Source of the DNA: CAYMDD01 sp964409675
GTDB taxonomy: Bacteria; Pseudomonadota; Alphaproteobacteria; Rickettsiales; SXRF01
Reading direction: 5' to 3'
Length of the DNA: 21,744 nt
Assembly (NCBI GenBank): GCA_964409675.1
Contig: CAYPEF010000023.1
Span: forward strand, 1 to 21,744
Below are positions 14,402 through 21,744 of the stretch, one piece after another (the stretch's first letter is position 1; every line of letters begins with the position of its first letter). The translations under genes were made by a program, and so were the position numbers. The notes beneath the pieces were generated by a model. It had not been told where the DNA came from and did not search any database. It worked only from the letters and a program-made list of their open reading frames with translations.

Positions 14402-15271
14402 ATGGGTGATATTGTTGAGATGGTGCTGGATACCTGGACCGGGATTATGCTCTACCTGTTAGCGATGGGCGCAGGATTCTGGGTGCTGACACGACTGTTT
14501 CCCATGAATAGCAATATCCGCTGGTGGCGGCGCGAGCAGTTGGTGACGGATTTGTGCTACTGGCTGCTGCTTCCGCTAGTGACGCGGTATGTAAAGCTGT
14601 TTTTCCTTATTATCGGCATTTCGTATATGCTGGGCTTTGAGGGGGATGTGCTAACGTCGTTTTATGAGAAAGGGTACGGGCCGCTCTCAGTGCTTCCGAT
14701 CTGGTTGCAGATGCTGTTGATCCTTATTATCTCCGATATTCCGCTCTACTGGATTCACCGCTTGTTTCATCAACGCTTGTTGTGGCCGTTTCATGCCATT
14801 CATCATTCCACCAAGGACCTCGACTGGATTTCCACCATGCGGTTCCACCCGTTTAATATGTGGTTTTACGCAACGCTGGTGGATAGCATTGTATTGCTGA
14901 TGGGATTCGCGCCGAAGGCGTTTATCCTGCTGGCGCCGTTCAATACGGTTTATTCCGCTTTCGTGCATGCTAATTTGAATTGGTCGCTGGGACCATTGAA
15001 ATATGTAATTTCGACGCCGGTGTTTCACCGCTGGCACCACACCAGTTATAAAGAAGGCGGCAATAAGAATTTCGCGCCGACATTTCCGGTGCTGGATATG
15101 ATGTTCGGTACGTTTTACATGCCAAAGGGTAAATTGCCGGAAGCGTTCGGAGCGGATGATCCATCCATCCCAGAGGATTTCGTGGGGCAGATGATTTACC
15201 CGTTTAAGAAAATTCGGAAAAAACGTTCGTCAGCGGAAAGCGCCGGTCCCGGCCAAACTGCATCGGGCTGA
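14402..15271 (+). CDS. Sterol desaturase/fatty acid hydroxylase family membrane enzyme
   Basis: I chose the ATG at 14402 because AGGA lies 6 nt upstream; an ATG at 14396 and a GTG at 14366 are also in frame. The 289-residue protein has several hydrophobic segments (about 14-32, 50-78, 96-118, 155-185) and the family histidine clusters for a di-iron site: HRLFH (119-123), HAIHH (131-135), H189 and HRWHH (209-213). Such enzymes hydroxylate or desaturate lipid chains or sterols using oxygen; the substrate cannot be read from sequence. The C-terminal tail is basic and low in conservation, and its last 68 nt overlap the 3' end of nadE on the other strand. Confidence 0.9.
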   Translation: MGDIVEMVLDTWTGIMLYLLAMGAGFWVLTRLFPMNSNIRWWRREQLVTDLCYWLLLPLVTRYVKLFFLIIGISYMLGFEGDVLTSFYEKGYGPLSVLPIWLQMLLILIISDIPLYWIHRLFHQRLLWPFHAIHHSTKDLDWISTMRFHPFNMWFYATLVDSIVLLMGFAPKAFILLAPFNTVYSAFVHANLNWSLGPLKYVISTPVFHRWHHTSYKEGGNKNFAPTFPVLDMMFGTFYMPKGKLPEAFGADDPSIPEDFVGQMIYPFKKIRKKRSSAESAGPGQTASG

Positions 15272-16850
15272 CGCGCGTGCCCGGAGGAGACTGGCGGCGC
15301 TTATATTCGGAAATGCGCACCAGCCGCAGCATTTTTTCTACGGTTGCGTGATTGTATCCTTCGGCGATGATGGCTTGCGCGGAGGCGCGTTCCTCAAGGT
15401 AGCGTTTTAGGATGCCATCCAGAATGGGATAGGGCGGGAGCTGATCTTCATCCTTCTGGCCTGGTTTGAGTTCGGCGCTGGGGGGCTTGGTGATGGAGCG
15501 TTCGGGGATGACCGTGCCTTCAGGGCCAAGCATGTTGGCGGGTTTGTGCGCATTACGCCAGTGGGCGAGGGTGAAGATGTGTGTTTTGTAGATGTCTTTT
15601 AATGGAGCGTAGCCGCCGCAGGAATCGCCGTACAGGGTGGAAAATCCCATCGCCAGTTCGGATTTGTTGCTGGTGTTGAGAAGCATATGACCGGTGGCGT
15701 TGCTTACGCCCATCAGCAACACGCCGCGGATGCGCGCCTGCAGGTTGCCGCCGATGGCAATGTCTTCCCGGCGGTTTCCGTTTTTATAGCCTAGTTCATC
15801 CAGCATGGGGAACAGGGTTGCTTCCATGGCGTCCATGGATGTGGTGATTGGCAGAGTGGTGATGCGGATGCCAAGCAACTGCGCGGTAGCGGCGGCATCT
15901 TCCATGCTGTCTTTGGAAGTGTATGGAGAAGGCAGGCGTACGCCCAGCACACGCTCGGGGCCGAGCGCATCTACCGCCATGGCAGCGGTAACGGCGGAGT
16001 CGATGCCGCCGGAAAGGCCGAGCACCACGCCGCTGAAGCGGTTCTTATTTGCATAATCGCGCAGGCCCAGCACGGCGGCCTGCCATGTTCTTTCCTGTTC
16101 ATCCGGCAGGAGGGGAAGGGATGTGCCTGCATTCCAGAGTTGCACAGATTCGGTGAATTCTCCGGCATGCCAATCCATCTTGCCGTTTAGGTTAATGGAG
16201 AAGGAGCCGCCGTCGAAGATGATGTCATCCTGCCCACCGATCAGGTTGACGTAGAGGATGGGCAGTTGGTGGCGGATTGCCATGTCAGCGATCAGCTTCA
16301 CGCGGCGTTCGCGCTTGTTGGTTTCAAACGGGGAAGCGTTGATGATGATGATGCGCTCCGCGCCTTGTTGTTTGAGTGCATCCGCTACCTGTGGGTGCCA
16401 GGCATCTTCGCAGATGAGCAGGCCGGTGCGAATATTCTGGCAGGTGATGACTGTCGGGGCATTGGCGGGGGTAAACAGGCGCTTTTCGTCGAAGATGCCG
16501 TCGTTCGGGAGCATGACCTTGTAATGCCGGGCGGCGATTCTGCCATGCTCCAGCAGGAAGACTGTGTTATGTACCGCGCCATTTTCCACACAGATACCGC
16601 CGATGAGGATGGCACACAGGTCTTTTGCAGCAGCGGCGAGCTGTTCCGCCGCCTGCATGGCGGCGTGCTGGAAGGCGGGTTGCAGAGCCAGATCTTCCGG
16701 CGGGTAGCCGGTGATGAAGAGTTCGGGGCAGACGAGCAAGGTGGCGCCCTGCGCATAAGCATTATGAGCGGCGGCGATGATTTTCTGGCAATTACCGGAG
16801 AGATCGCCAACGGTGGCGTTGAGTTGTGCGACGGCTACCTGCTTAAACAT
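15204..16850 (-). CDS. nadE: Glutamine-dependent NAD+ synthetase
   Basis: The 548-residue product has two domains. The N-terminal nitrilase-type glutaminase (about 1-250) has the triad E43 (CPELF), K111 (HYKVMLPN) and C147 (LLICEDAW). The C-terminal synthetase domain has the ATP-binding LSGGIDS (279-285) and ends in EYKRRQSPPGTRVSPMQFGR. Ammonia released from glutamine converts deamido-NAD+ to NAD+ in the last step of NAD synthesis. The start overlaps the etfA stop by 1 nt (TGATG), so it is likely cotranscribed with etfBA. Its 3' end overlaps the convergent desaturase-family gene. Confidence 0.98.
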   Translation of the reverse strand: MFKQVAVAQLNATVGDLSGNCQKIIAAAHNAYAQGATLLVCPELFITGYPPEDLALQPAFQHAAMQAAEQLAAAAKDLCAILIGGICVENGAVHNTVFLLEHGRIAARHYKVMLPNDGIFDEKRLFTPANAPTVITCQNIRTGLLICEDAWHPQVADALKQQGAERIIIINASPFETNKRERRVKLIADMAIRHQLPILYVNLIGGQDDIIFDGGSFSINLNGKMDWHAGEFTESVQLWNAGTSLPLLPDEQERTWQAAVLGLRDYANKNRFSGVVLGLSGGIDSAVTAAMAVDALGPERVLGVRLPSPYTSKDSMEDAAATAQLLGIRITTLPITTSMDAMEATLFPMLDELGYKNGNRREDIAIGGNLQARIRGVLLMGVSNATGHMLLNTSNKSELAMGFSTLYGDSCGGYAPLKDIYKTHIFTLAHWRNAHKPANMLGPEGTVIPERSITKPPSAELKPGQKDEDQLPPYPILDGILKRYLEERASAQAIIAEGYNHATVEKMLRLVRISEYKRRQSPPGTRVSPMQFGRDRRFPLTNVFSEFS

Positions 16851-17779
16851 CAGGAAATCGCTTTCTCCAGTTCCGGCAGCACGGCGAACAAATCCGCCGC
16901 CAACCCGTAATCGGCAATTTCGAAGATGGGAGCGTTTTCGTCCTTGTTGATGGCGACGATGACTTTGCTGTCCTTCATGCCGGCCAGATGCTGAATCGCG
17001 CCGGAAATGCCGATGGCGATATAAAGCTCCGGCGCAACGACTTTGCCCGTTTGGCCGACTTGCAGATCGTTCGGGGCATAACCTGCATCTACCGCTGCGC
17101 GTGATGCGCCGACGGCAGCGCCGAGCTTATCGGCCAATTGTTCCAGTTTTGCGAAATTCTCCGCCGAGCCGATGCCGCGTCCGCCGGAAATAACGATGCG
17201 GGCGGAGGTCAGGTCAGGCCGCTCTCCAGCGCTTGTTTGCGTGCCGATGCAGCTTACGTGCGTATCGATGGTAGCGGTGGCGAGCGCTTCGATGGGGGCG
17301 GTGCCGCCTGCTTGCGCCGGGGCGAAGGCGGTGGGGCGGATGGTGAGGAGTGTGATTCTGTCGGTGGTAGTGACTGTTTCCAGCGCGTTACCGGCGTAGA
17401 TGGGGTGCATGAACGTATCGGCGCTTTCGATGCGTATGACATCAGAGACTTGTGCGCAGTCCAGCAGTGCAGCTGTTCGGGGAAGAATATCTTTTCCCAT
17501 GCTGGTGGAGGGGGTGAGGATATAGCGGTAGTCAGCGGCGAGGGATGCGAGGAGCGGGGCGATGTTTTCCGCCAGTGGGAATGCGTGCGCGGGGTCATCC
17601 GCTACTAATATTTTGGTGACGCCGGTTAAGCAGGCGGCTTGCTGCGCGACGGGTTCGCACTGGTGGCCGGTGATTAAGAGGGTAATCTGGTCGCTCAAAG
17701 CGCGCGCGGCGGTGACGGTGCAGGCGGTTGCGGCGGAAAGCTTGCCCTGGCTGTGGTCGGCGAGGATGAGGACGCTCAT
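16850..17779 (-). CDS. etfA: Electron transfer flavoprotein alpha subunit
   Basis: The 309-residue product has the EtfA layout: an N-terminal domain (MSVLILADHSQGKL to about 185) and a C-terminal FAD-binding domain with GGRGIG (199-204), GASRAAVDAGY, QTGK (243-246), ISGAIQH (258-264), NKDENAPIF and DYGLAADLF. With EtfB it forms the soluble FAD/AMP heterodimer that carries electrons from acyl-CoA and related dehydrogenases to ETF-quinone oxidoreductase. Its start overlaps the etfB stop by 4 nt (ATGA). Confidence 0.98.
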   Translation of the reverse strand: MSVLILADHSQGKLSAATACTVTAARALSDQITLLITGHQCEPVAQQAACLTGVTKILVADDPAHAFPLAENIAPLLASLAADYRYILTPSTSMGKDILPRTAALLDCAQVSDVIRIESADTFMHPIYAGNALETVTTTDRITLLTIRPTAFAPAQAGGTAPIEALATATIDTHVSCIGTQTSAGERPDLTSARIVISGGRGIGSAENFAKLEQLADKLGAAVGASRAAVDAGYAPNDLQVGQTGKVVAPELYIAIGISGAIQHLAGMKDSKVIVAINKDENAPIFEIADYGLAADLFAVLPELEKAIS

Positions 17780-18528
17780 GGCAACACCCTTGCTTCGTTG
17801 CGCAGGCGGTCCACCAGCTCGGCGGTGTCTTTTACCATGATACCGCGCGAGCGCTTAGGTGGTTCGGTTGTAGTAATGACCTTTAGGCGCGGTGCGGTGT
17901 CGGCGGCAAGGGAAACGGCATCGATCCTGTCGATTTTCTTGGAGCGCGCTTTCATGATGTTGGGGAGGGTAGCGTAGCGCGGCGTATTCAAGCGCAGGTC
18001 AGTGGTGATGATGGCGGGGAGGGTAATGCGCAGGGTGGCAAGCCCGCCGTCCACTTCGCGGGTGACGTCGGCGGAGGAGCCATTGATTTCGATTTTCGAG
18101 GCGAAGGTTGCCTGCGGCCAGTTGAGCAGGCCGGCGAGCATCTGGCCAGTCTGGTTGCTATCGTCGTCGATGGCCTGCTTGCCCATCAGGATCAGGCCGG
18201 GTTGTTCGCGCTCAGTCAAAGCTTTCAGAAGTTTCGCGGCGGCGAGCGGCTGGATGGGAGAAGATGCGGCGATGTGAATGCCACGGTCAGCGCCCAGGGC
18301 CAACGCGTGGCGGATGGTTTCCTGCACCGCGTCTTCGCCGATGGAGATGGCGATGATTTCGGAGGCGATACCCTTTTCCTTAAGCAGGATGGCTTCTTCG
18401 ACGGCGATTTCATCGAAGGGGTTGATGGCGTGCTTGACACCGTCTTTCTCCACGCCGCTGCCGTCGGTTTTCACGCGGATGCGCACGTTATAATCGATGA
18501 CGCGCTTGACGGGCACCAGGATTTTCAT
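17776..18528 (-). CDS. etfB: Electron transfer flavoprotein beta subunit
   Basis: I chose the ATG at 18528 (MKILVPVKRVIDYN), preceded by GGGAG 7 nt upstream; the frame is open 7 codons further but the family begins here. The 250-residue product has NPFDEIAVEEAILLKEKG, a GADRG motif, GKQAIDDDSNQTGQMLAGLL and the EtfB signature loop LPNIMKARSKK (about 188-198), which contacts partner dehydrogenases. It binds AMP and pairs with EtfA. The start overlaps the stop of the adenosyltransferase gene by 4 nt (ATGA). Confidence 0.98.
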   Translation of the reverse strand: MKILVPVKRVIDYNVRIRVKTDGSGVEKDGVKHAINPFDEIAVEEAILLKEKGIASEIIAISIGEDAVQETIRHALALGADRGIHIAASSPIQPLAAAKLLKALTEREQPGLILMGKQAIDDDSNQTGQMLAGLLNWPQATFASKIEINGSSADVTREVDGGLATLRITLPAIITTDLRLNTPRYATLPNIMKARSKKIDRIDAVSLAADTAPRLKVITTTEPPKRSRGIMVKDTAELVDRLRNEARVLP

Positions 18529-19091
18529 CGGTTGACTCCCGGTTTCCATAACACGTCTTTCGTGCCGTTATCGTTCATGGCGCGGGCGAGGACGAACAGG
18601 AAATCCGATAGACGATTCAGGTAATGCAGCGCGTGCGGATTGACGGGTTCGTGTTCGGCCAGCGCGAATGCCATGCGTTCGGCGCGGCGCACGATGGTGC
18701 GGGCGAGGTGCAGATAGCTAGAGGCCGGGGTGCCGCCGGGGAGGATGAAGGAATGGAGAGGGCTGATTTTTTCATTCAGCATATCGATGTCGCGCTCCAG
18801 GCGTTCGGTTTGCGTGGGCAGCATGCGCAGGGCGGATTCGGGAGCTTCGGTATGGGAGAAAGGGGTGGCGAGGTCGGCTCCCAGATCGAACAGATCATGC
18901 TGGATGCGTTCCAGCATGGCGTCCGGTTCGGCGCTGGTGTGCAGGCGGACGAGGCCGATGATGGCATTGGCTTCGTCCACGTCGCCGTAGGCTTCCACGC
19001 GTGGGTGATTCTTGCGGATGCGCCCGCCGCCGACAAGGCCGGTTTCGCCTTCATCGCCGGTGCGGGTGTAGATTTTGTTGAGCTTGACCAT
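18525..19091 (-). CDS. PduO-type cob(I)alamin adenosyltransferase
   Basis: The 188-residue product matches PduO/MMAB enzymes: YTRTGDEGETGLVGGGR (8-24, ATP binding), RVEAYGDVDEANA (31-43), FILPGGTPASSYLHLART (115-132), RRAER (135-139) and YLNRLSDFLFVLAR near the C-terminus. It transfers the adenosyl group of ATP to cob(I)alamin, making adenosylcobalamin, which is also the ligand of the riboswitch upstream of btuB. It starts 2 nt after the HIG1-like gene (TGATCATG) and overlaps etfB by 4 nt. The family and reaction are secure; no B12-dependent mutase is in the window to show its client. Confidence 0.97.
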   Translation of the reverse strand: MVKLNKIYTRTGDEGETGLVGGGRIRKNHPRVEAYGDVDEANAIIGLVRLHTSAEPDAMLERIQHDLFDLGADLATPFSHTEAPESALRMLPTQTERLERDIDMLNEKISPLHSFILPGGTPASSYLHLARTIVRRAERMAFALAEHEPVNPHALHYLNRLSDFLFVLARAMNDNGTKDVLWKPGVNR

Positions 19092-19093
19092 GA

Positions 19094-19285
19094 TCAGCGC
19101 TTCGTCAGGTACAGGATAAAAAGAAATGCCAGCACCAGCGCCTGAAACGAGACGCGCAGGACCATCATCTTATTGCTGCGGCGGGAGTTCTGTTCTCCGC
19201 CTTTGAGCATGAAGCCGATGCCAAAAAGCATCACGAGCACGGTTGCACCCATCAATGTCAGCAATATGGCGCCGGACCAGCCCAT
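19094..19285 (-). CDS. HIG1-like twin transmembrane protein
   Basis: The ATG at 19285 lies 2 nt after the stop of the CHCC zinc-finger gene, and the stop lies 2 nt before the adenosyltransferase start; both junctions read TGATCATG. The 63-residue product has two membrane helices (about 5-26 and 42-60) joined by a polar loop containing GGEQNSRRSNKMM. A short hairpin of two helices with a G-G-x-x-N-x-x-R-S-N-K-x-M-x-x-R loop is the pattern of the bacterial HIG_1-domain proteins commonly found upstream of cobalamin adenosyltransferase in alphaproteobacteria. Mitochondrial HIG1/Rcf1 proteins act with cytochrome c oxidase; the bacterial role here is unproven. Confidence 0.8.
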   Translation of the reverse strand: MGWSGAILLTLMGATVLVMLFGIGFMLKGGEQNSRRSNKMMVLRVSFQALVLAFLFILYLTKR

Positions 19286-19287
19286 GA

Positions 19288-19494
19288 TCAATGATGCCCG
19301 GGCGCGCCGCCTGCGGGAGGCGTATAGATATATTCGCGGCTGCAATAGGGGCAGACGATGTTGTCGCTGCCGGTGTCCATGTGCAGGAAAACGCGCGGAT
19401 GACCGAGCGCACCGCCCTCGCCATCGCACCAGATTTCGCGCGAATGGGCGGTGAAAACTTCAAACGGTTTTTTGGGTTTTACTTCGGAATACAT
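19288..19494 (-). CDS. CHCC-type zinc-finger protein, NDUFS6-like
   Basis: The 68-residue product has Zn-binding residues C23, H32, C48 and C51 in the order C-x8-H-x15-C-x2-C, with the diagnostic contexts WCDGEGGALGHPRVFLHM and IVCPYCSREYIY. This is the zf-CHCC family; the mitochondrial NDUFS6 subunit of complex I belongs to it, and alphaproteobacterial members are tied to complex I. It heads a run of six minus-strand genes ending at nadE. No strong Shine-Dalgarno sequence precedes the ATG. Confidence 0.93.
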   Translation of the reverse strand: MYSEVKPKKPFEVFTAHSREIWCDGEGGALGHPRVFLHMDTGSDNIVCPYCSREYIYTPPAGGAPGHH

Positions 19495-19525
19495 AGCCGG
19501 ACATGACCTTATTTATGAAGCGGCT

Positions 19526-19554
19526 AGTATTAGAGGATTTTATGTAATTCTCAA
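19526..19554 (-). promoter_or_regulatory. Candidate promoter for the zinc finger-to-nadE cluster
   Basis: On the minus strand TTGAGA (plus 19549-19554) is separated by 17 nt from AATACT (plus 19526-19531), 31 nt upstream of the zinc-finger start codon. It overlaps the stop codon of the lytic transglycosylase. Spacing is ideal and the -35 is 5 of 6; the -10 is 4 of 6. Confidence 0.35.
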
Positions 19555-20525
19555 TCGGTAAATATGAAGCGCGGGCCTTTGGCGGCGCTGCTTGTGGCGG
19601 GGGTGTGCGCAGGAGTGGCGTGCGTGCCTGCGCCGGCAGCGGATGAGGCGTAGGCGACATTCATGATGGCATCTTGCTTTGCTGCCGGTGCGGTGGCAGG
19701 GGATGCGGAGGCCGGGCGGATGACGATGAGGCCATTTTCGCGTTTGGGTTTGTTGTCGGCCACTTTGATGATTTTCATGCGTACAGGAGCTTGTTCTGGC
19801 AGTTTTTTGCCTGTTTGCTCGCCCAGTGTGGCGGCAGCTTTGATAGCGGGCTGCGCCGAGGCAGGCTTGGAGGGAATGTTATAGACGGCCGTTTGCGTGC
19901 TGGTGGCGGCAGGCGGTCTCATGGCTTCGGCGCTGGATACCACGGTACGCGCAAGGCGGAGCTTGTCGATGATGGTGTACCATTTATCATAGACGAGCCC
20001 GACATATTGGCTGCCGAGCGAGGGGGTTTTGGAATGGTAATCGGCGGCTGCTTTGCGCCAGCTGCCACCTTCCTGGTAGAGGTTGCGCAGGAAGCTTGCG
20101 GCATAGGCGATGTTTTTCTCCGGCTCGAAGGCGTCTTCGATGCTGCGGAAGGCTTCCGGGTGATGGTAGAGGTTCACCTGCATGCAGCCGATATCCATGC
20201 TTTTGACGCCTTGCGCTTTCAGTTTGCGGGCGGTGGCGATGGCTTCTTCCTTGCTATCTAAGTAATAGGCCTTGCCTTCGGCATTGATGGTCCACGGCCA
20301 GGGGAGGGCGATTTTCAAGCCGTCATGCCAGCGGCCCGATTCCGTGGAGGAGATGGCGGATAGCAGGTGCAGGGGGATGCCGTATTCGCGCTCGAAGCGC
20401 GGCAGGTAGCGGGTGCATTCGCGCGCGCCGTCGATCATCGGATCACCGGAGGCAAAAGCGGCAGAGACGGGGTAAAGCAGACCCGCCAGTATGAAGGCAA
20501 AGCGTGTAAGCTTCTTTCCTGTCAC
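19551..20525 (-). CDS. Lytic transglycosylase (SLT fold) with low-complexity tail
   Basis: Translation starts at a GTG (20523-20525) with AGGAG 5 nt upstream. The 324-residue product has a signal peptide (about 1-25, ending AFA), then an SLT-type domain (about 35-190) with catalytic E62 in LLSAISSTESGRW, MDIGCMQVNLYHHPEAF and NIAYAASFLRNLYQ. It should cleave peptidoglycan between MurNAc and GlcNAc with anhydro-MurNAc formation in the periplasm. Residues from about 200 to the end are Ala/Pro/Thr/Lys-rich and probably disordered. Flagellar or secretion-associated transglycosylases share this domain, but no such genes adjoin it; the role is uncertain. Confidence 0.92.
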   Translation of the reverse strand: MTGKKLTRFAFILAGLLYPVSAAFASGDPMIDGARECTRYLPRFEREYGIPLHLLSAISSTESGRWHDGLKIALPWPWTINAEGKAYYLDSKEEAIATARKLKAQGVKSMDIGCMQVNLYHHPEAFRSIEDAFEPEKNIAYAASFLRNLYQEGGSWRKAAADYHSKTPSLGSQYVGLVYDKWYTIIDKLRLARTVVSSAEAMRPPAATSTQTAVYNIPSKPASAQPAIKAAATLGEQTGKKLPEQAPVRMKIIKVADNKPKRENGLIVIRPASASPATAPAAKQDAIMNVAYASSAAGAGTHATPAHTPATSSAAKGPRFIFTD

Positions 20526-20683
20526 AATTTCTCCTGCGTCATTATTTCCATACTAACATATTTCTTATACGAAGCACGTTAATAATAGATGAAAAAATGA
20601 TGCCAATTACGCTTGAGCGTTGAAAAATATGGGGATTATGTTTTTGTAAGGAGGCTCATGCCGCCGTATGGGGCTGTATCCGG

Positions 20684-20703
20684 ACCCCGCCTTGCGGCGG
20701 GGT
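20684..20703. repeat. G+C-rich palindrome, possible interspersed repeat
   Basis: ACCCCGCC-TTGC-GGCGGGGT is a perfect 8-bp stem with a 4-nt loop, lying 16 bp past the argG stop in A+T-richer DNA. The surrounding TATCCGGACCCCGCC...GGCGGGGTGACAAA resembles the short palindromic repeats scattered through many alphaproteobacterial genomes. No T tract follows on the argG strand, so it is not a classic terminator, though it could stabilise transcript ends. I see only one copy here. Confidence 0.45.
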
Positions 20704-20718
20704 GACAAATATAGGGGA

Positions 20719-21744
<1,026 letters not shown>

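Noticed and set aside
18525..19145. Plus-strand frames opposite the cobalamin adenosyltransferase
   Set aside because: They are shadows of a gene whose signature motifs are complete.

Overview
The window looks like an ordinary chromosomal segment of an alphaproteobacterium, moderately G+C-rich, with tightly packed and often overlapping genes. The assignment to Alphaproteobacteria rests on several families that occur together there: a bacterial Mic60/mitofilin homologue beside hemD and a HemY-domain protein, a small CHCC zinc-finger protein related to NDUFS6, a HIG1-like twin-membrane protein next to a PduO-type cobalamin adenosyltransferase and etfBA, a PmtA-like phospholipid methyltransferase, and a LemA-TPM-TPM cluster. 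I cannot place the order. MotB, ArgG and PdxJ argue against an extremely reduced genome. I saw no phage, insertion sequence, CRISPR array, tRNA or rRNA.

Layout. Positions 1-310: the 3' end of a YqjD/ElaB-like membrane-anchored protein, a 25-residue membrane microprotein and a hairpin. Positions 357-2003, minus strand: an isolated, A+T-richer type IV pilin-like gene, about 290 bp without a convincing gene, then a glycine-zipper protein with a clear terminator. Positions 2214-4675, plus strand: lemA lipoprotein, two TPM-domain membrane proteins and a small lipoprotein. Positions 4667-11086, minus strand: an adenosylcobalamin riboswitch followed by btuB, pdxJ, acpS, hemD, mic60-like and hemY-like genes, joined by short gaps or 1-4 nt overlaps; upstream of it lies nth. 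Positions 11818-15271, plus strand: a secreted creatininase-family protein, a phospholipid methyltransferase, motB and a sterol-desaturase-family membrane enzyme. Positions 15204-19494, minus strand: a compact run of CHCC zinc finger, HIG1-like protein, cobalamin adenosyltransferase, etfB, etfA and nadE. Positions 19551-20525, minus strand: a lytic transglycosylase. Positions 20719-21744: the C-terminal part of argG, running off the window, next to a G+C-rich palindrome.

How they fit together. The riboswitch makes cobalamin uptake B12-responsive. Because the genes behind btuB are packed so closely, pyridoxal phosphate synthesis, acyl-carrier-protein activation and uroporphyrinogen III synthesis may be cotranscribed with it. 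Uroporphyrinogen III is the common precursor of haem and B12, so this arrangement is the most interesting regulatory idea here. The second minus-strand cluster groups an adenosylcobalamin-making enzyme with electron transfer flavoprotein and two small proteins whose mitochondrial relatives serve the respiratory chain. I did not find a clearly undescribed defence or mobile system; the notable signals are regulatory and architectural.
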